From assembly GCA_964017155.1 (NCBI GenBank), contig OZ024865.1, forward strand, positions 19,246,451-19,310,450: a stretch of DNA of 64,000 bases. Reading direction: 5' to 3'. Below, piece by piece: positions 1-11,370 of the stretch. Position numbers and translations under genes: made by a program. The notes below the pieces were generated by a model. The model saw only the letters and a program-made list of their open reading frames with translations, had not been told where the DNA came from and searched no databases. The stretch is from Oasisia sp. SBJ-2009 (Eukaryota; Annelida; Polychaeta; Sabellida; Siboglinidae). How positions within the stretch are numbered: position 1 is the first letter of the stretch; each line of letters starts with the position of its first letter.

Positions 1-498
1 ATATGCACACATGGTTATTTTGTCTACTTTATACCCACTTTGCTGTGGCTGACCACGTGTAAACTACTGGAGATTATGTAATAATTATTATATAAAGCAA
101 CTTTTGGCAAGGTCATTCTGCCTTCAGAGTAAGTTTTTTCAGCCTTGTAGACCAGCAGGGTTGGGTCAAGTATTTGGACTTAAGTACAATTTTTTAGCAC
201 TTTTATTTTGGTTTTGAAGTGACTTGTGCTTGACGAAGTTTTACTTGCCAAAACATTGGATATTTCAGGCACATAATTTTTGAATCCACCATAATACTTA
301 TCTATATATGTTGACCGTCCTGATTATGTCAACTATGATTGTAGACATAATCAGGAAGATTTAAAAAAAAACATTTTGAAAACCTAAACAATAAAATTTA
401 TTGTTACCATTTATATTTTCAAAACTTTTAATAATTAGCAGATAAAAAGTGTTCAAGATTGTTATGACTAAAATCTATTTGAATTTGTATGCGATCAG
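1..498 (+). other. SFSWAP intron, 5' edge of window
   Basis: No coding exon is supported here. The stretch is AT-rich intronic sequence upstream of the first recognisable SFSWAP exon in the window, which starts after the acceptor at 497-498. The only structure noticed is a short perfect hairpin at 318-356. Exons for the N-terminal part of SFSWAP and its first SURP domain must lie before the window. Confidence 0.6.
318..356. repeat. short perfect hairpin (13-bp stem)
   Basis: TCCTGATTATGTC at 318-330 is the exact reverse complement of GACATAATCAGGA at 344-356, with a 13-base loop. It lies in a SFSWAP intron. It may be a decayed transposon end or simple chance; no function is claimed. Confidence 0.6.
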
Positions 499-3400
499 AC
501 CCCCAAAGAACCATGGACATCTGCCCCCTGTGCCAGGAGTTGAACCTGTGATTCTGCCCCCTCGCAGTCAGCCTCAGACTACACACCCCCCACAAGAATA
601 TGCCCCCCCACACATGTAAGTGGGTACTTCACATTTTGGTTTTGGCTTTCAGTGTGGGTTACTGTCATGAACTCTGTATAATTTTCATTTCTCTTTTAAG
701 CATTCAGAACATATGCAAACTATTTGTTTAACCAAATAATGTTTCAGTAAATATTTCTTCCTCCAGAGATAGCTTACTGTCAGTCATGATAGTTGACACA
801 GTTTTGGAATAGTATTTCTTGTGTTACTCACAGGTAAATGTTTATAAAATAACTAGCTGTAAATGGCAGTCAATCTACAAGATAAGTGTGATTCATTTAG
901 CTGAAACTACACACATAAAACCACTCTTATTGCACTGGATGGATACCATTTTTATGTATGATCTTCCTAGTTTAACAAAACAAGGATGGCTTACTTGATC
1001 AGAATTTCATTCTGATGAATCGGACATACACCGGCTCCAGAATGGAGACAGTCTATTTATTACAGACATCATGGGTTTGTTTATTTTTTACAGACATCAT
1101 CATCTTTGTTACATTTCTCAGGCAAGGAATACCATATTTTAAATCAGTATACCTTTAAGTGTAGTTTACTAACCGCTTCCCAAACAGGAATTCCATATTT
1201 GTTATTTGCTCTCACTTTATAGCCGTGATGCAATACCAGGTCACGTTTCCCAAATTTGGGCACAGTTCTGTTGTATTTCCCATGTGGGGATGCAGCTATT
1301 TACCGAACATAGACGCACTTCTGCATTATGTTTCTCCAGCATGGATACAGAAGACGACAGCGAGAGGCCACAGATTGAGCCACAGATTGAGCCACCGCCG
1401 CCCGACCTCCAGTCCATAATAGACAAGATGGCGATGTACGTGGCGAAGAACGGTCCTGAGTTTGAGATCGTTGTGAAGAGCAAGAAGGACAAGAGGTTCG
1501 ACTTCCTCCACTCCTGGCACAAACACTTCCCCTACTATCACCACAAGAAGACACTTCACCTACAGGTAGGGCTTTGTGTCCTCGTCTAGTTGTAGACGTT
1601 CACACAGATATCTAATTCACCTGTCATGTGACCTGTTGCCTGGCAACAGTGTCGGTCAAGCCATAATAATGGATGCCCAGCACTTGTAGCTCTTAAACAT
1701 TTTGTCGACTGTTTTGTTGAATTTCTGGCTTCAGTTGGTGCTTTGTGCAAAAAGACTGTAAAGTTGTGTGTGAGACGACTTGGTGCAGGAAAGATTTAGT
1801 AGATATCACGCCACAGTAATGATGTAGCATATTAGCGTTGTTAACATGATTACGTTTGATGGAGGTCATGTGCCTGATGCAGATTGTGACATATGAAAGC
1901 CGCAATATACTGAATCCGTAAGTTGTCACAGTTGCGTTTATTCATGGTGTTGTGAAATGCCTGGTGTCATTAGAGTTGAGTAATTTTTAGTTAAAAACAT
2001 TTCTTTGATGTTGCAGGAGTTGAAAGGAACAGGAAGTTCTTCTTCCGGTGATGAGGATGACAGTAACTCAAACGACCGGGGCCAGTTGAAATGTATGTAT
2101 ATGTACACTAAGACCTCATGAACTCTGATCATTAACAACATCTTTGTGAATGTACATCTATCTGAGTAATTTAAAATAGTTGTTTGCTGGTTTTTGAGAT
2201 TGAAGTTGCATAAATTTTATTTTAAATGGCTTTTTAGAGTTGTTACCTAACATTTACGGTTTCGATATCACAAAGTATATTGCAGCCATTAATTGACATT
2301 TGTCTGCTTTGTTTGAACTTCGTGTTATGTGTCTTTTTTGCAGCTGTTGGTTGAAATGTATCTGCTTTGGTTGAACGTGGTGTTATACTTCTGTTGCAGC
2401 CATCAGTTTCAGCATTCGTAACAAGGAGACAGATTCCTCGGTGTCACTCAGTGGTCGGGCGGCATTGCTTGGCTATGACAGCAGCAGTGGGGACGACAGT
2501 AGTAAGTGTGGACATCTCAGTAGACCACAGCAATACTTTCTATTCTATCTGATTAGTACTCATAATGGACTTAAAAATTAATATCACACTGGTTGGGACT
2601 ACTTCTTTTGATTCACCCTCTAAAAGTGAGCCTTTTTTGGTGCATGGCTTATACTGTGTGTATATAATTGTATATCTATGCACTTACACATGTGCATGCA
2701 CATATACACACTAATATGCATTAAAACATAATATTTACAAGCTGAACTAAAAATAGGTAAACGATCTAATTTATATGTAAACTGCATGTGTGCATATATG
2801 TGTGTTTGTTTCAAGCCTTGTTATTATTAATTAACCTGGATCATATTAATTTTCACTCCTGTAATACATCTCAGTAACTGGATTCTGTGCACTCATAGAC
2901 ACTTCTGAATGTTGCACTGTGCTTATACAACATCACCAAACAACTCCTACAACCAGTGTCATTGCCCTTGTTGTAGGCGGGCAGAAAGACGAGGATGGAG
3001 ACATAGACAATGCCAGTGAAGGCACAGTGGTGATACCTGAGACTGTCACCACCACCACCACCAAGGAGAGGACACCGCCCTCAACTGAAGAGCAGGAGAA
3101 GAGGCTAGGTTAGTAGATGTTTATTTTATTGACTTCTTTATCAGTTCAGTAACCGTAATGGGGAACCTACAGAACTAATAAACCAGGTGGCGCCATTATG
3201 CAACTTGGACGTCATGCCGTCAACCGGCAGCATTCCGTTACCTCGTTACGGTGCATTTGTTCATTATATCCAGCATTTGTTAACACATGTTGTAGGTGTG
3301 TCTTATATTAACAACATTAACGAACGGCCAACAATATTATATTATATTGTTGGCGAACGGCCGAGAACAATCAATACTTGGCAAATGATCACAGTAGGTA

Positions 3401-6400
3401 TTGTTTATCTTTTTTTTTACGGCGAACGGCCAATATATGTGGTATCGTTGGCGAACGGCCAAGAATAATCAGTACTTAGCAAACGATCACAGTACATATT
3501 GTATATTATTTATGGCGAATGGCCAATATATGGTCTCGTTGGCGAACTGTTGATGCCAAAATTAAAACACGGCGTGCACGAGTCACCCGTGATATACTGA
3601 GCCTGCGGAAAAACACTTAATTGTCAACTACCTGGCTTATGGCTTTATAAATTGCACCACGAACACTGCGGTATAAGCGAAGATTACCGACAGTGGTGAA
3701 GTGAACACCGTCAGAGCGAAAGATATTCGCTTGACTGTTCCATATATATTTATGCCGCCAGTAAAACAGGCCCCGGGTGCCGTTGCATTCATTTTCGAGC
3801 AGATAATTAACCGCTGCCACATAAGTTGAACCATGTTCGAAATCAAAATGGCGCCATCGTTGCCGGCGCTCGATTTGGCATACACATACTTGTTTAACAC
3901 CCACGGCCAACAATTCGTCGGCAAAAACACAAAGGCGAAAACCAACTGACTGCGGGGATGGAGCAAAAGTGTCTAAATCATTGCCCCCCAGCAAAACGAT
4001 TACAATATCTAAAATTTGAAATTCGCGCCATTACATGTTGTTTCCGAAAGGTAGTTATCGTCGCACCACGAAAACCCAGAAATGAAATATTGCAGCGGTG
4101 GCCTTGTCTTTCGAAATTGGCAAATAATCCAGGGGAACCTGTGGAGTCAACAAATTCGCCCAACCAATATACATGAGAATGTCCGATAATGAGTATCTCT
4201 AGTTCAGAACATGCAGTCAACATGATTACGGCCGACGCATTTTGCTATCTCAAAACTAAGCACAAATACTCCAAAATTGAACGATACTCAGCTGTAATGG
4301 ACGCTCCAACGGTCGTCCTTCAGTGTTTGGGTAAACGTCACAATGAAATATACCGTGAATGAGTTTTATATGAAATCAAACCATTTATAAATACCTACAA
4401 ACGAAAAATTTAGAAGCACCAAATGAAATACATAACTTGACGCCCTAATACCAAACACAGAAGTGTGGTCTCTATAGCTTCTCCCTCACTAGATTAAAGG
4501 CTGGCCGCCTTTAAACATCTTGCTGTCAGCTGACAGCGATAGATGGATGTGTCATTAGGCCGAACATCTCGAAGTCGTTATCGCCTCAGCCGCAACACAC
4601 CACACAGTTGTCTCGGCTATTGCATAAAATCCCATATGCACTGCTTGCATACTTTCCTATATTAATAATACCTGGAATCTAAAAGAATTCAAAGATGAAC
4701 TGAAAAAAGAAATAAATCATGCGCATACATAAAGAGTGATTATGTCACAGGTCTAACTTGCATATCAGCACCTAATGATCTTGTAAGTTCCCAATATTTA
4801 AGCAAACCAATTTTCTAAGATACACTGAACTGCTTAAACTTTCTTTATCATGAATTATGATATTGTTTTCCTACAACGAACCATTTTAGTTTCTCATTTG
4901 CATTGCATAGTGTGGCACTGTATAACTAAATATCTGGTCATTTTTATCCTATCATCTTGCAGTTGAGCAGAAGCTGCGGGACAAATTAGCAGCCGCAGCA
5001 AGGGATAAGTTGGCGCATGCTGCGAAGGAAAAGCAGCTTCAAGCGGAGAGGAAGCGTAAAGCAGCCATGTTCATCAGCATGCTGAAAGGGGGCGCTGCAG
5101 CAGCACAGCCGAACGCTGACGTTCAGCCACCTGGTGGGTTTCTTGCATATTATAATTTTTTCATATATGTAAAAAAAAACGAATAGGTGTAAACATAGCA
5201 AAATCAACACAGCAGATGTTTACAAGTAGGCTAATCTGAGAAACATCTGTGTGACCATTTTAAATGTCTTCTTATGAAACTATAACATAATTTAAAATCT
5301 TTGTTAACATTTTAAATATACTCAGTGCAACAATTGTTCCATGCTTCCCGGGGAATTTGTGGTGATGATGCAATACTTTGAATTGTTCCAAGGTTCTGTA
5401 TAAGAACGTTTGTTAAATATTTTTTGTATTGAATATTGCTTATAATAATACAAATCTGACAACATTTTATTGGGCCATACACATAGCAATAATTTATATC
5501 CATTCAGAGGCACATTACAACACTATAAAGATTGCTTTAAAAAGTTTAAATAGAAATGCATGTGTAAAACAGTGATGACACTGATTGGATAATGTTCTCT
5601 CCATTGGTAGGTTCTACTCTGCCTACGTCGGCTTCGGCACCGACCATGTCCCTCGACGCGAATTCCAGCAGCACTCGCAACGACGCTGCCCCTACTGGCA
5701 CACCCCCGAACTACCGTCGCTCACCTGACCTCTACTCTCGTTTTCCACGGCGCTCAAGGTCGCCCATCAACCACCATAGATCAAGGCACAAACGACACTG
5801 GTCACCTACAAAGAGAAGGTCAAGGTCACCAGTGAAGCGAGCTCGAGGGAAGACGCCACCGAGTGCATACAGTGTTGTCAGAAGGTCAGTTTCCATCGTC
5901 ATACGTTATTGTTGACACAAGTCTAAATTTAATTTTCAACTTTTTTGGAAGTGCTTTTCAGGTTTTGCCGTTTTTTTTAGATATGCTACAAACTCCATAA
6001 TTTCACAGCCATTTTATTTATTTCAAAATAGGTGTTAAGCACAAAATGTTAGTTTATTATATTTATTCAGGTCTCCTTTGCTTATTTCAGTTATGCTATT
6101 GCAAAGAATTACTATCTACCTGCCCTTAAGCTAGTGCTTGTAACACATACATATTTCTAGATGCGATTCATGAGCTGTACAATGAATATCCTTTTAAGGC
6201 CATTAAAGTGAATTGAATTGTTGATTGCCTGTGTTACAGATCTTTATCAAAGTCTCCCAGAAGAAGACAGAAGTCTCGCAGTCGTTCCCCCCACCGACCA
6301 AGGCGCCCCCGCCCTCCCTCCCCCGCCCTGGACAAGCCGTCCCTCTCAGCGTGCAAGTCCAAGTCCAAGGGAAAGAAGAGGTCACGATCAAGGTCACAAT

Positions 6401-9099
6401 CAAAGAGGAGGTCGCGTTCAAAATCAAAGTCAATCTCACGAAGACGATCCAGGTCAAAGGGTCGTTCAGTCTCAAAGGCGAAAGAATCTTCACTCTCAAG
6501 AGCATCGCCATCCAGGATGAAATCTCAGAAGCACAGATCAAGAAGTAGGTCGCAGTCAAAATTAAAGAGGACAAGAAAATCACCGTCGCGGTTGAAAAAG
6601 CACAAGAGGGCGGGAAGTAGGTCGCCGTCGAAACGTAGGAAGTCGCACAGCAGGTCGCCGTCGAGGCACAAATCAAAAAAACATTCGCACTCAAAGTCGA
6701 AGAAAAAGTCTCCTAAGCACAAATCTAAGTCAAGAACGAAAAAGTCCTCGTCAAAGTCAAAGAGGTCCAGTCGGTCTCGGTCACCGTCCAAGAAGCGGTC
6801 ATCGTCACCGTCACCAGTGCTGTCTCCAGCGAGGTCAGCGTCGAAACAACCATCAAGGTCAAGGTCACATTCAGTTGACGATGCCTTAGATTCAAAAGTG
6901 GAATCAAAGAGATCGCCGTCCGTGTCAAAGGCTCCCTCAGTGGACCAGGAGTTACGTACGGAGGACAGGAATCAGAACGTGAAAAAGTACGTGCATTGTA
7001 TTTATGTGACTAATACATGGAGTAGAGAATTAAAATAGGCCAAATGAATAATGTTTTTTTAAGTTGTCTGGATATTGTTCAACCAATTTGAGAATTACCA
7101 TAATAGAAACTTTTTTTTAATGTATGTTAAATACCAGTGTATTTATATATTTGGCATATATATATATATATTTGTTTTTCAACCCATCAGGAGTATTCAT
7201 ATTAAAATATGTGTCTGTTGGACCAGTGGAGCATTTCACTAACGTTGCTAAGAACTTTTAAACCCAGTTTTGCACTTTAAAATCAATTTTGATCCTTAAC
7301 AGTGATCTTGAATACATGACAACTGTCAACACAACAAATCACCAGTGGGGCAGTGTCACTGGTGGGTTACAGAAATAGTATTCTTGGTAATACGGCAATG
7401 AATATTTACATGACATTTTTTTTAAGATTTTTTTTCTGTAAGAGCCTTTTGTCTTAGTGGTGTAATGTCCCCCTCATGTAGTGTATTTGGGGTTGTATTT
7501 GATAAATTATTTCAAACTTCTTACACCAAAATTGCCTCCACCAGTCTGACAGTGGGAATATCCGATAGCTGTTTCCAGAGACGGTCCTGGAAATTTTAGG
7601 AACATGGAATTGTACTTGACCGTGTGTACTTGACTGTGTGTACTTGACCGTGTGTTTGTAGGGCTGAGGGTGAGAGTGAATCGGGGGTCAAGTCCCCAGT
7701 AGGGTCAGACTCCACAAATGACCACTCACCAACACACAAGGAACACAAAGAAGTGTCATCACGGGAGGCAACCGACGATGACGCGTCCAACGACTCTGAC
7801 GTGATCATTACAGGAGAGGAGACAGCACCACCGTGAGTGGGCGGGGCGGGGCAATGTCAACATTTGGGGCTGTCTCAAAATACCACTAACTTTAAGGGGT
7901 CACCTCGAAATGTAACGCGGCACAAATTTTAGACTTGTTAACAGTATTTGGAGGTCATTCAAGCAGTAGGAATTGCATAAAACTAACAATGTTACGGCTC
8001 TCTCAAAATAAAAATTCTGCGATCACCAAAATATTGATGTATAGAGTGGTTCTCTCATAACATTTAAGATATGATGTTATAATAATTATAGATATCAACT
8101 CATGTGCAGCACAATATGAATACTAATCAGCAAGTAATGTATGCTTTTTATGAAACTATGCTGGATTACATCATCGTTCTTCAGCCAAAATATTAGAACA
8201 GAATTTCCAGTTGTTTATCGAGTTTGTGAAATAATCAGTATTGTTTTTGTTTGCACAGGAGGGACCCAGGGTCTGCCCCCAGCACTGTCGGTGGGTTGGA
8301 TTCCCCCTTAGGGGTGGGGAAGCAAGTCTCGGAGGTAAGGACTATAAAAACTTCACATATGGGATTTGGGCACTATTAGATGGATGTATATTTTTGCGTA
8401 ATCTTCAAATTTAACAAACAATTTGGTCATTTATATGCTCTATCTGGATTCCTTCTTTCACTCTACATTGCTGCAGTTCACCTGGCAGTTTGAATGAGTA
8501 CCTGGCTGAACACCATGGCTGAATTTTTTCAGAGAAATCAAAATGGTTTTCAGTTGAGTAGTGTGAAATTGTTTAAAGAGTCATACTTATCTGATACTGT
8601 GCTATATTAGTCTCGCTTAACAGACTCTCGCTTGGCTGCACAACTTCGCCGAGAAGATAGTCTGGTGAGGGGCTAAAAATGAACCCTGTTGATTGTTTTG
8701 TAAATATATGTTTAATATTGAATACTTTTAATAGTATAGTAATATGTTATAAAAGTATATCCTTATTTTAGTTTTATTTCATAGTTGGCCTGAGAACCAA
8801 TAAGCGTCACAACCCTATTGGCGGAGCATTAATTCACCAGGCAGATGTGAGAGGCTATAAAGTGCTGCCACCTTACAGAGTCTGACTAATCGAGGCTAGA
8901 GCTATGTAAGAACGTAGTTGAATGGATAGAAGATCATCCGTATTCTTCCTTGTTTACGTCATACATATTTGCCTCTCAAAATTTTTTGTGTAGTCGTACT
9001 ATTACCTTAGAGTGACTGGAGTGCCATCTGTTGCAGGATTTGTTGATGAAGGTCCGAGCCATGCTGAAGGCAAGTCGACAGGAGATCGACACAACTTGA
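499..9099 (+). CDS. SFSWAP: SFSWAP, suppressor-of-white-apricot splicing regulator (3' part of gene)
   Basis: Exons: 499-615, 1340-1565, 2017-2092, 2400-2501, 2977-3108, 4963-5133, 5611-5884, 6240-6986, 7662-7832, 8259-8334, 9037-9099. All have AG/GT borders and every phase agrees, giving about 717 residues before TGA at 9097-9099. Order: Pro-rich linker, SURP domain, acidic Ser/Asp segments, a basic Ala/Lys helix (key residues EKQLQAERKRKAA), an RS domain of over 250 residues, and a short conserved C-terminus (DLLMKVRAMLKAS). This is the architecture of SFSWAP, a nuclear alternative-splicing regulator that in Drosophila represses splicing of its own introns (family knowledge). The N-terminal domain and first SURP lie upstream of the window. 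The C-terminal motif and helix match the vertebrate protein closely, so identity is firm. Several introns hold mobile-element remnants. Confidence 0.93.
616..1339 (+). other. SFSWAP intron, no further feature seen
   Basis: AT-rich intron between the Pro-rich exon and the SURP exon. Donor GTAAGT directly follows 615. No gene or clear repeat was recognised inside it. Confidence 0.5.
1340..1565 (+). CDS. SFSWAP: SFSWAP exon carrying the second SURP domain
   Basis: This exon encodes 75 residues. After an acidic lead comes a PPPPDLQSIIDKMAMYVAKN segment, then FDFLHSWHKHFPYYHHKK, the typical SURP core: amphipathic helix, then F-x-F-L-x-x-W and a Tyr pair. SURP modules bind partner splicing factors such as SF1. 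The ATG inside the exon follows an acceptor (AG at 1338-1339) and is internal, not a start: the upstream exon 499-615 ends with two bases of a codon completed by the first base here. Confidence 0.92.
3290..3560. repeat. GGCGAACGGCC-type tandem repeat
   Basis: The core GGCGAACGGCC or a close variant occurs about six times (near 3320, 3352, 3421, 3451, 3512 and 3541). Two roughly 100-bp units are clearly related: each has the core, then a stretch ending in GATCACAGTA and a TATTGT box (from 3351 and from 3450). It directly borders the SGNH-hydrolase remnant and may be a terminal repeat of that element. Confidence 0.65.
3617..4223 (-). pseudogene. SGNH/GDSL-hydrolase-like mobile-element ORF, frameshifted
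   Basis: Two overlapping minus-strand frames make one SGNH-type domain. The first (4223 down to about 4030) has ILIIGHSHVYWLGEF, a block-I Ser motif of the GHSxV type. The second (about 4020 down to 3617) has VLLGGNDLDTF, the block-III GGND motif, then LFYWRHKYIWN and SDGVHFT, matching the block-V D-x-x-H pair. A frameshift near 4030 separates the halves, and the shifted frame carries a stop. Free-standing SGNH domains of this style are known from animal retroelements such as Ngaro/DIRS-like elements, so I infer a mobile-element fragment inserted antisense in a SFSWAP intron. No reverse transcriptase or recombinase was found beside it. Domain identity is fairly sure; element class is not. Confidence 0.6.
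4224..4962 (+). other. SFSWAP intron, remainder
   Basis: No gene recognised. The part up to about 4640 is richer in GC than the flanks and may belong to the same inserted element as the SGNH remnant; from about 4640 it is ordinary AT-rich intron up to the acceptor at 4961-4962. Confidence 0.4.
6240..6986 (+). CDS. SFSWAP: SFSWAP RS-domain exon
   Basis: A 747-base exon encoding about 248 residues dominated by Ser-Arg, Ser-Lys and Ser-Pro dipeptides (for example KSRSRSPHRPRR near its start, SPSKKRSSSPSP near 6800). RS domains are phosphorylated and drive spliceosome contacts and speckle localisation. It is joined in phase to 5611-5884 (which begins the basic RS-like region) and to 7662-7832 (acidic, Asp/Ser/Glu-rich). 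Its length fits the SFSWAP family and it is uninterrupted. Confidence 0.93.
7225..7435 (+). repeat. dispersed repeat, copy 1 (pair with 11170-11370)
   Basis: Contains the ordered blocks CATTTCACTAACGTT, TTTTGCACTTTAA, TCCTTAA and AGAAATAGTAT, which recur in the same order and orientation at 11170-11370. It is an old interspersed repeat in a SFSWAP intron. No coding or terminal structure was recognised. Confidence 0.6.
8608..8898 (+). mobile_element. MITE, diverged 291-bp copy
   Basis: It begins TAGTCTCGCTTAACAGACTC and ends AATCGAGGCTA, an imperfect terminal inverted repeat. It is flanked by GTGCTATAT and GAGCTATGT, a 9-bp target duplication matching at 7 of 9. Interior blocks (TTGGCCTGAGA-CCAAT, GTGCTGCCACCT) are shared with the copies at 57084 and 57775. 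It lies in the last SFSWAP intron and codes for nothing. Confidence 0.8.
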
Positions 9100-10235
9100 C
9101 ATGTCTACTCAGTGTCAGCTGAACTCTACCTCGTGTCATCAAAGTGCTTCCTGCACTCTCGGTGTGCAACTCACGGCATGATACCACAGTAACCACATGC
9201 GTGGTTGGAGATTGTCACAGATGACGTCCTTGTGGTTGTGATACAAGACTAGGATGTGTCTGTGGCCAGTTTGTTAATGTCTACGTGGTATCATGGGTCA
9301 CTGCCAATCTCACAGCTCCAATCTCACAGCAGCTGTTTCTTGGGATATTCCTGGAAATTCTAGGAACACTCCTGACTCGTGTGATTGTGACTGCCCCACT
9401 ACTCCACCACATTGACCAATCAAAACATTGATGTGCTGTATATGTTATGCAGTTCAGATTTCAAGGTTGTGGGCCAGTCGAAGTAACAAACTGGCCCATA
9501 CGGGCGATTAAATACCAAGATATCTAGGAACTTTCTCTGTTTTAACAAGCACCTAATTCCTAGAACTGAAGACGGCAAGTTGAAGGCACACGTGATGCTT
9601 TGAACACAGTATAGGACGTGTTCCACAGGTAGTGTGAAACTACTGCTACACCTGGCGACTGGATGACAGCTTATGCTATGTTATAAGCACATTGCAGCAA
9701 CTTCTAGAAACAAACACACTCGATATTTCTAGACACTCCTGGTTGTTGAACATTGCTGGAATTTTGTAGAACAAACTCTCACACACACAAATGTTATGGA
9801 ACAAAAACTCTCACACACAGATTTTGTGGAACAAACTCACATACACACGAGACAAGTTCTAGGCCACTCCTGTTCACTGCTTTAGTTAACCATTGTTTTC
9901 AGAAACAAGCAGCCATTTCTACTCGTGTGGACAAACTGAACAGATGTATTACATACATACTTATGACAATCAGAGGAGTGCACTGGTACACATTGTCACA
10001 TTACTGTGACTATCTCGAGTAAGGTTGCCCACATGGCTCCTTACATGTCAAATTGTAGCTGAAATATACGTCACTCATCACCGTTCAACGTTTTAATAAG
10101 AGAAAGATGTGTATTCTGTATACATGTATTTTGTGTCTAATACGAGTCATTCGTAGGACCTTTTGCTACATCCTGTATGGCAGCATATGTACATAAGTAA
10201 ACAGCTCAACAATAAATGTCTAATGTTATTAGCTT
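9100..10235 (+). other. SFSWAP: SFSWAP 3' untranslated region (inferred)
   Basis: Non-coding stretch after the SFSWAP stop. It includes a short local repeat at about 9765-9850 (three copies of a GTGGAACAAACTC-CACACA type unit). An AATAAA at 10211-10216 followed by a TG-rich stretch is the best candidate end of the transcript. The extent is inferred without transcript data. Confidence 0.5.
10211..10216 (+). terminator. SFSWAP: candidate SFSWAP polyadenylation signal
   Basis: Canonical AATAAA, followed within about 20 bases by a GT-rich stretch (GCTTGTGTTATTGTGG). It is the first convincing signal seen downstream of the stop codon at 9099. Confidence 0.45.
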
Positions 10236-10238
10236 GTG

Positions 10239-10568
10239 TTATTGTGGTATTTCATCTGTTGGTACTGACTTCCTAAGATCCTCACCCACTGGATCCAGGC
10301 GATTGATTTTAGTGGGACAGAGGGCTGGGGACATACCACCAAATAGATTCCTCTGCCACTGCTCATTATAGTCCTGTTCAAAAGAACTGCATTGTGAAGT
10401 TTTTGTAAATTCCTGGAAGCACTGAATGTAGGACTGGTTGAGTGGAAATGATATGTCTGCATAGCATGGTACCATAGCTGCGAAATAAACATATTTGTAA
10501 GTCGGTGACCAGGTGCCTATGCATACAGGTGTAATTCGGCCTGGAGGTGTCAACATTGGCTGAGTGAA
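10239..10568 (-). CDS. candidate terminal exon of an unrecognised minus-strand gene
   Basis: An open minus-strand frame follows a good acceptor (TTGCTTCACTCAG) and ends with a stop at 10239, giving about 108 residues if spliced there. The composition looks protein-like: Trp, Tyr, Cys and Pro are spread through it, with segments such as IGTWSPTYKYVYFAAMVPCY and SQCSSFEQDYNEQWQRNLFG. I do not recognise the family and found no convincing upstream exon between 10660 and the ROGDI 3' end. It could be a fast-evolving small gene, a pseudogene exon or chance. It would end within 25 bases of the proposed SFSWAP polyadenylation signal, tail to tail. Confidence 0.3.
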   Translation of the reverse strand, partial: FTQPMLTPPGRITPVCIGTWSPTYKYVYFAAMVPCYADISFPLNQSYIQCFQEFTKTSQCSSFEQDYNEQWQRNLFGGMSPALCPTKINRLDPVGEDLRKSVPTDEIPQ

Positions 10569-10859
10569 GCAAAAATGAAGGGGTATCAGGTTAGAGACTG
10601 AATTGTAGAAGAAAGATGTCATTTTCAAAAAACGTATACATGACATGTGAATCAATGCTAATTAATGTCTAACATTTTCAATACCATGGCGTTAAAAACT
10701 AATGTTACAATGGCCGTCTATGGGAAATCATTGGTGGTATCTACCCTGCTGGATTGTTGTTCAGAGGAACCGTGGTTCAACTTGAGCCAGGTGTTTCAGT
10801 ATTGATTCGTCTGCTGGTTGCCAGTCTACACAGTAAGCTTCTATCTAGAATATGCTAAG

Positions 10860-11110
10860 AAAGTCAAACATCACCTGCAAACAGGGCTTTGTGGAGGATA
10901 CATTTTTTGCCAGTCACATTTTTGGTGGACACATGGACGTCAACTGTAAAGCCAGTTTACAAACTTTAAATGTTTTTTTTTAACCTGAAATGGGCTACAA
11001 ACACATTATTCCTAAGGCATAACTGACAATATCTTCGATATTTCTACCATTCCAAAACAGGTTTTATCCTTTCCAAATGACGGGTGTATGTGTCTCAGCA
11101 TAACGCTATG
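10860..11110 (+). repeat. dispersed repeat (pair with 35440-35760)
   Basis: Shares ordered blocks with 35440-35760 on the same strand: CAGGGCTTT, TTGCCAGTCACAT, TTTGGTGGACA, ACCTGAAATGGGCTACAAAC, AAGGCATAACT-ACAATATC, and CCAAATGACGGGTG. An ancient interspersed repeat; class unknown. Confidence 0.65.
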
Positions 11111-11169
11111 CATGGAAATGTTTAAACCAGTAGTGGAGTCACAATGTAGAATGTAGACAAAAACTACAT

Positions 11170-11370
11170 AAACGGAACTATTTCACTAACGTTTTTACAG
11201 GTTCTTAAAAAAAAAATTGCACTTTAAGTTCAATTTTTATCCTTAATTGTGATTTTGAATACTTGAAAACTTTCAACGTAGTGATGTGTCAATGGGACAC
11301 TATCATAGAAATAGTATCCTCAGTAATTCAGCAATGGATTTTTGTTTTGTTTTTAAAAGCCCATTTAATA
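11170..11370 (+). repeat. dispersed repeat, copy 2 (pair with 7225-7435)
   Basis: Same ordered blocks as 7225-7435 (ATTTCACTAACGTT, TTGCACTTTAAG, TCCTTAATTGTGAT, AGAAATAGTATCC), direct orientation, clearly diverged. Confidence 0.6.

Noticed and set aside
1206..1589. Independent small gene starting at an ATG near 1206
   Set aside because: Its upstream half is intron; the acceptor at 1338-1339 and phase agreement with exon 499-615 show the real exon starts at 1340.
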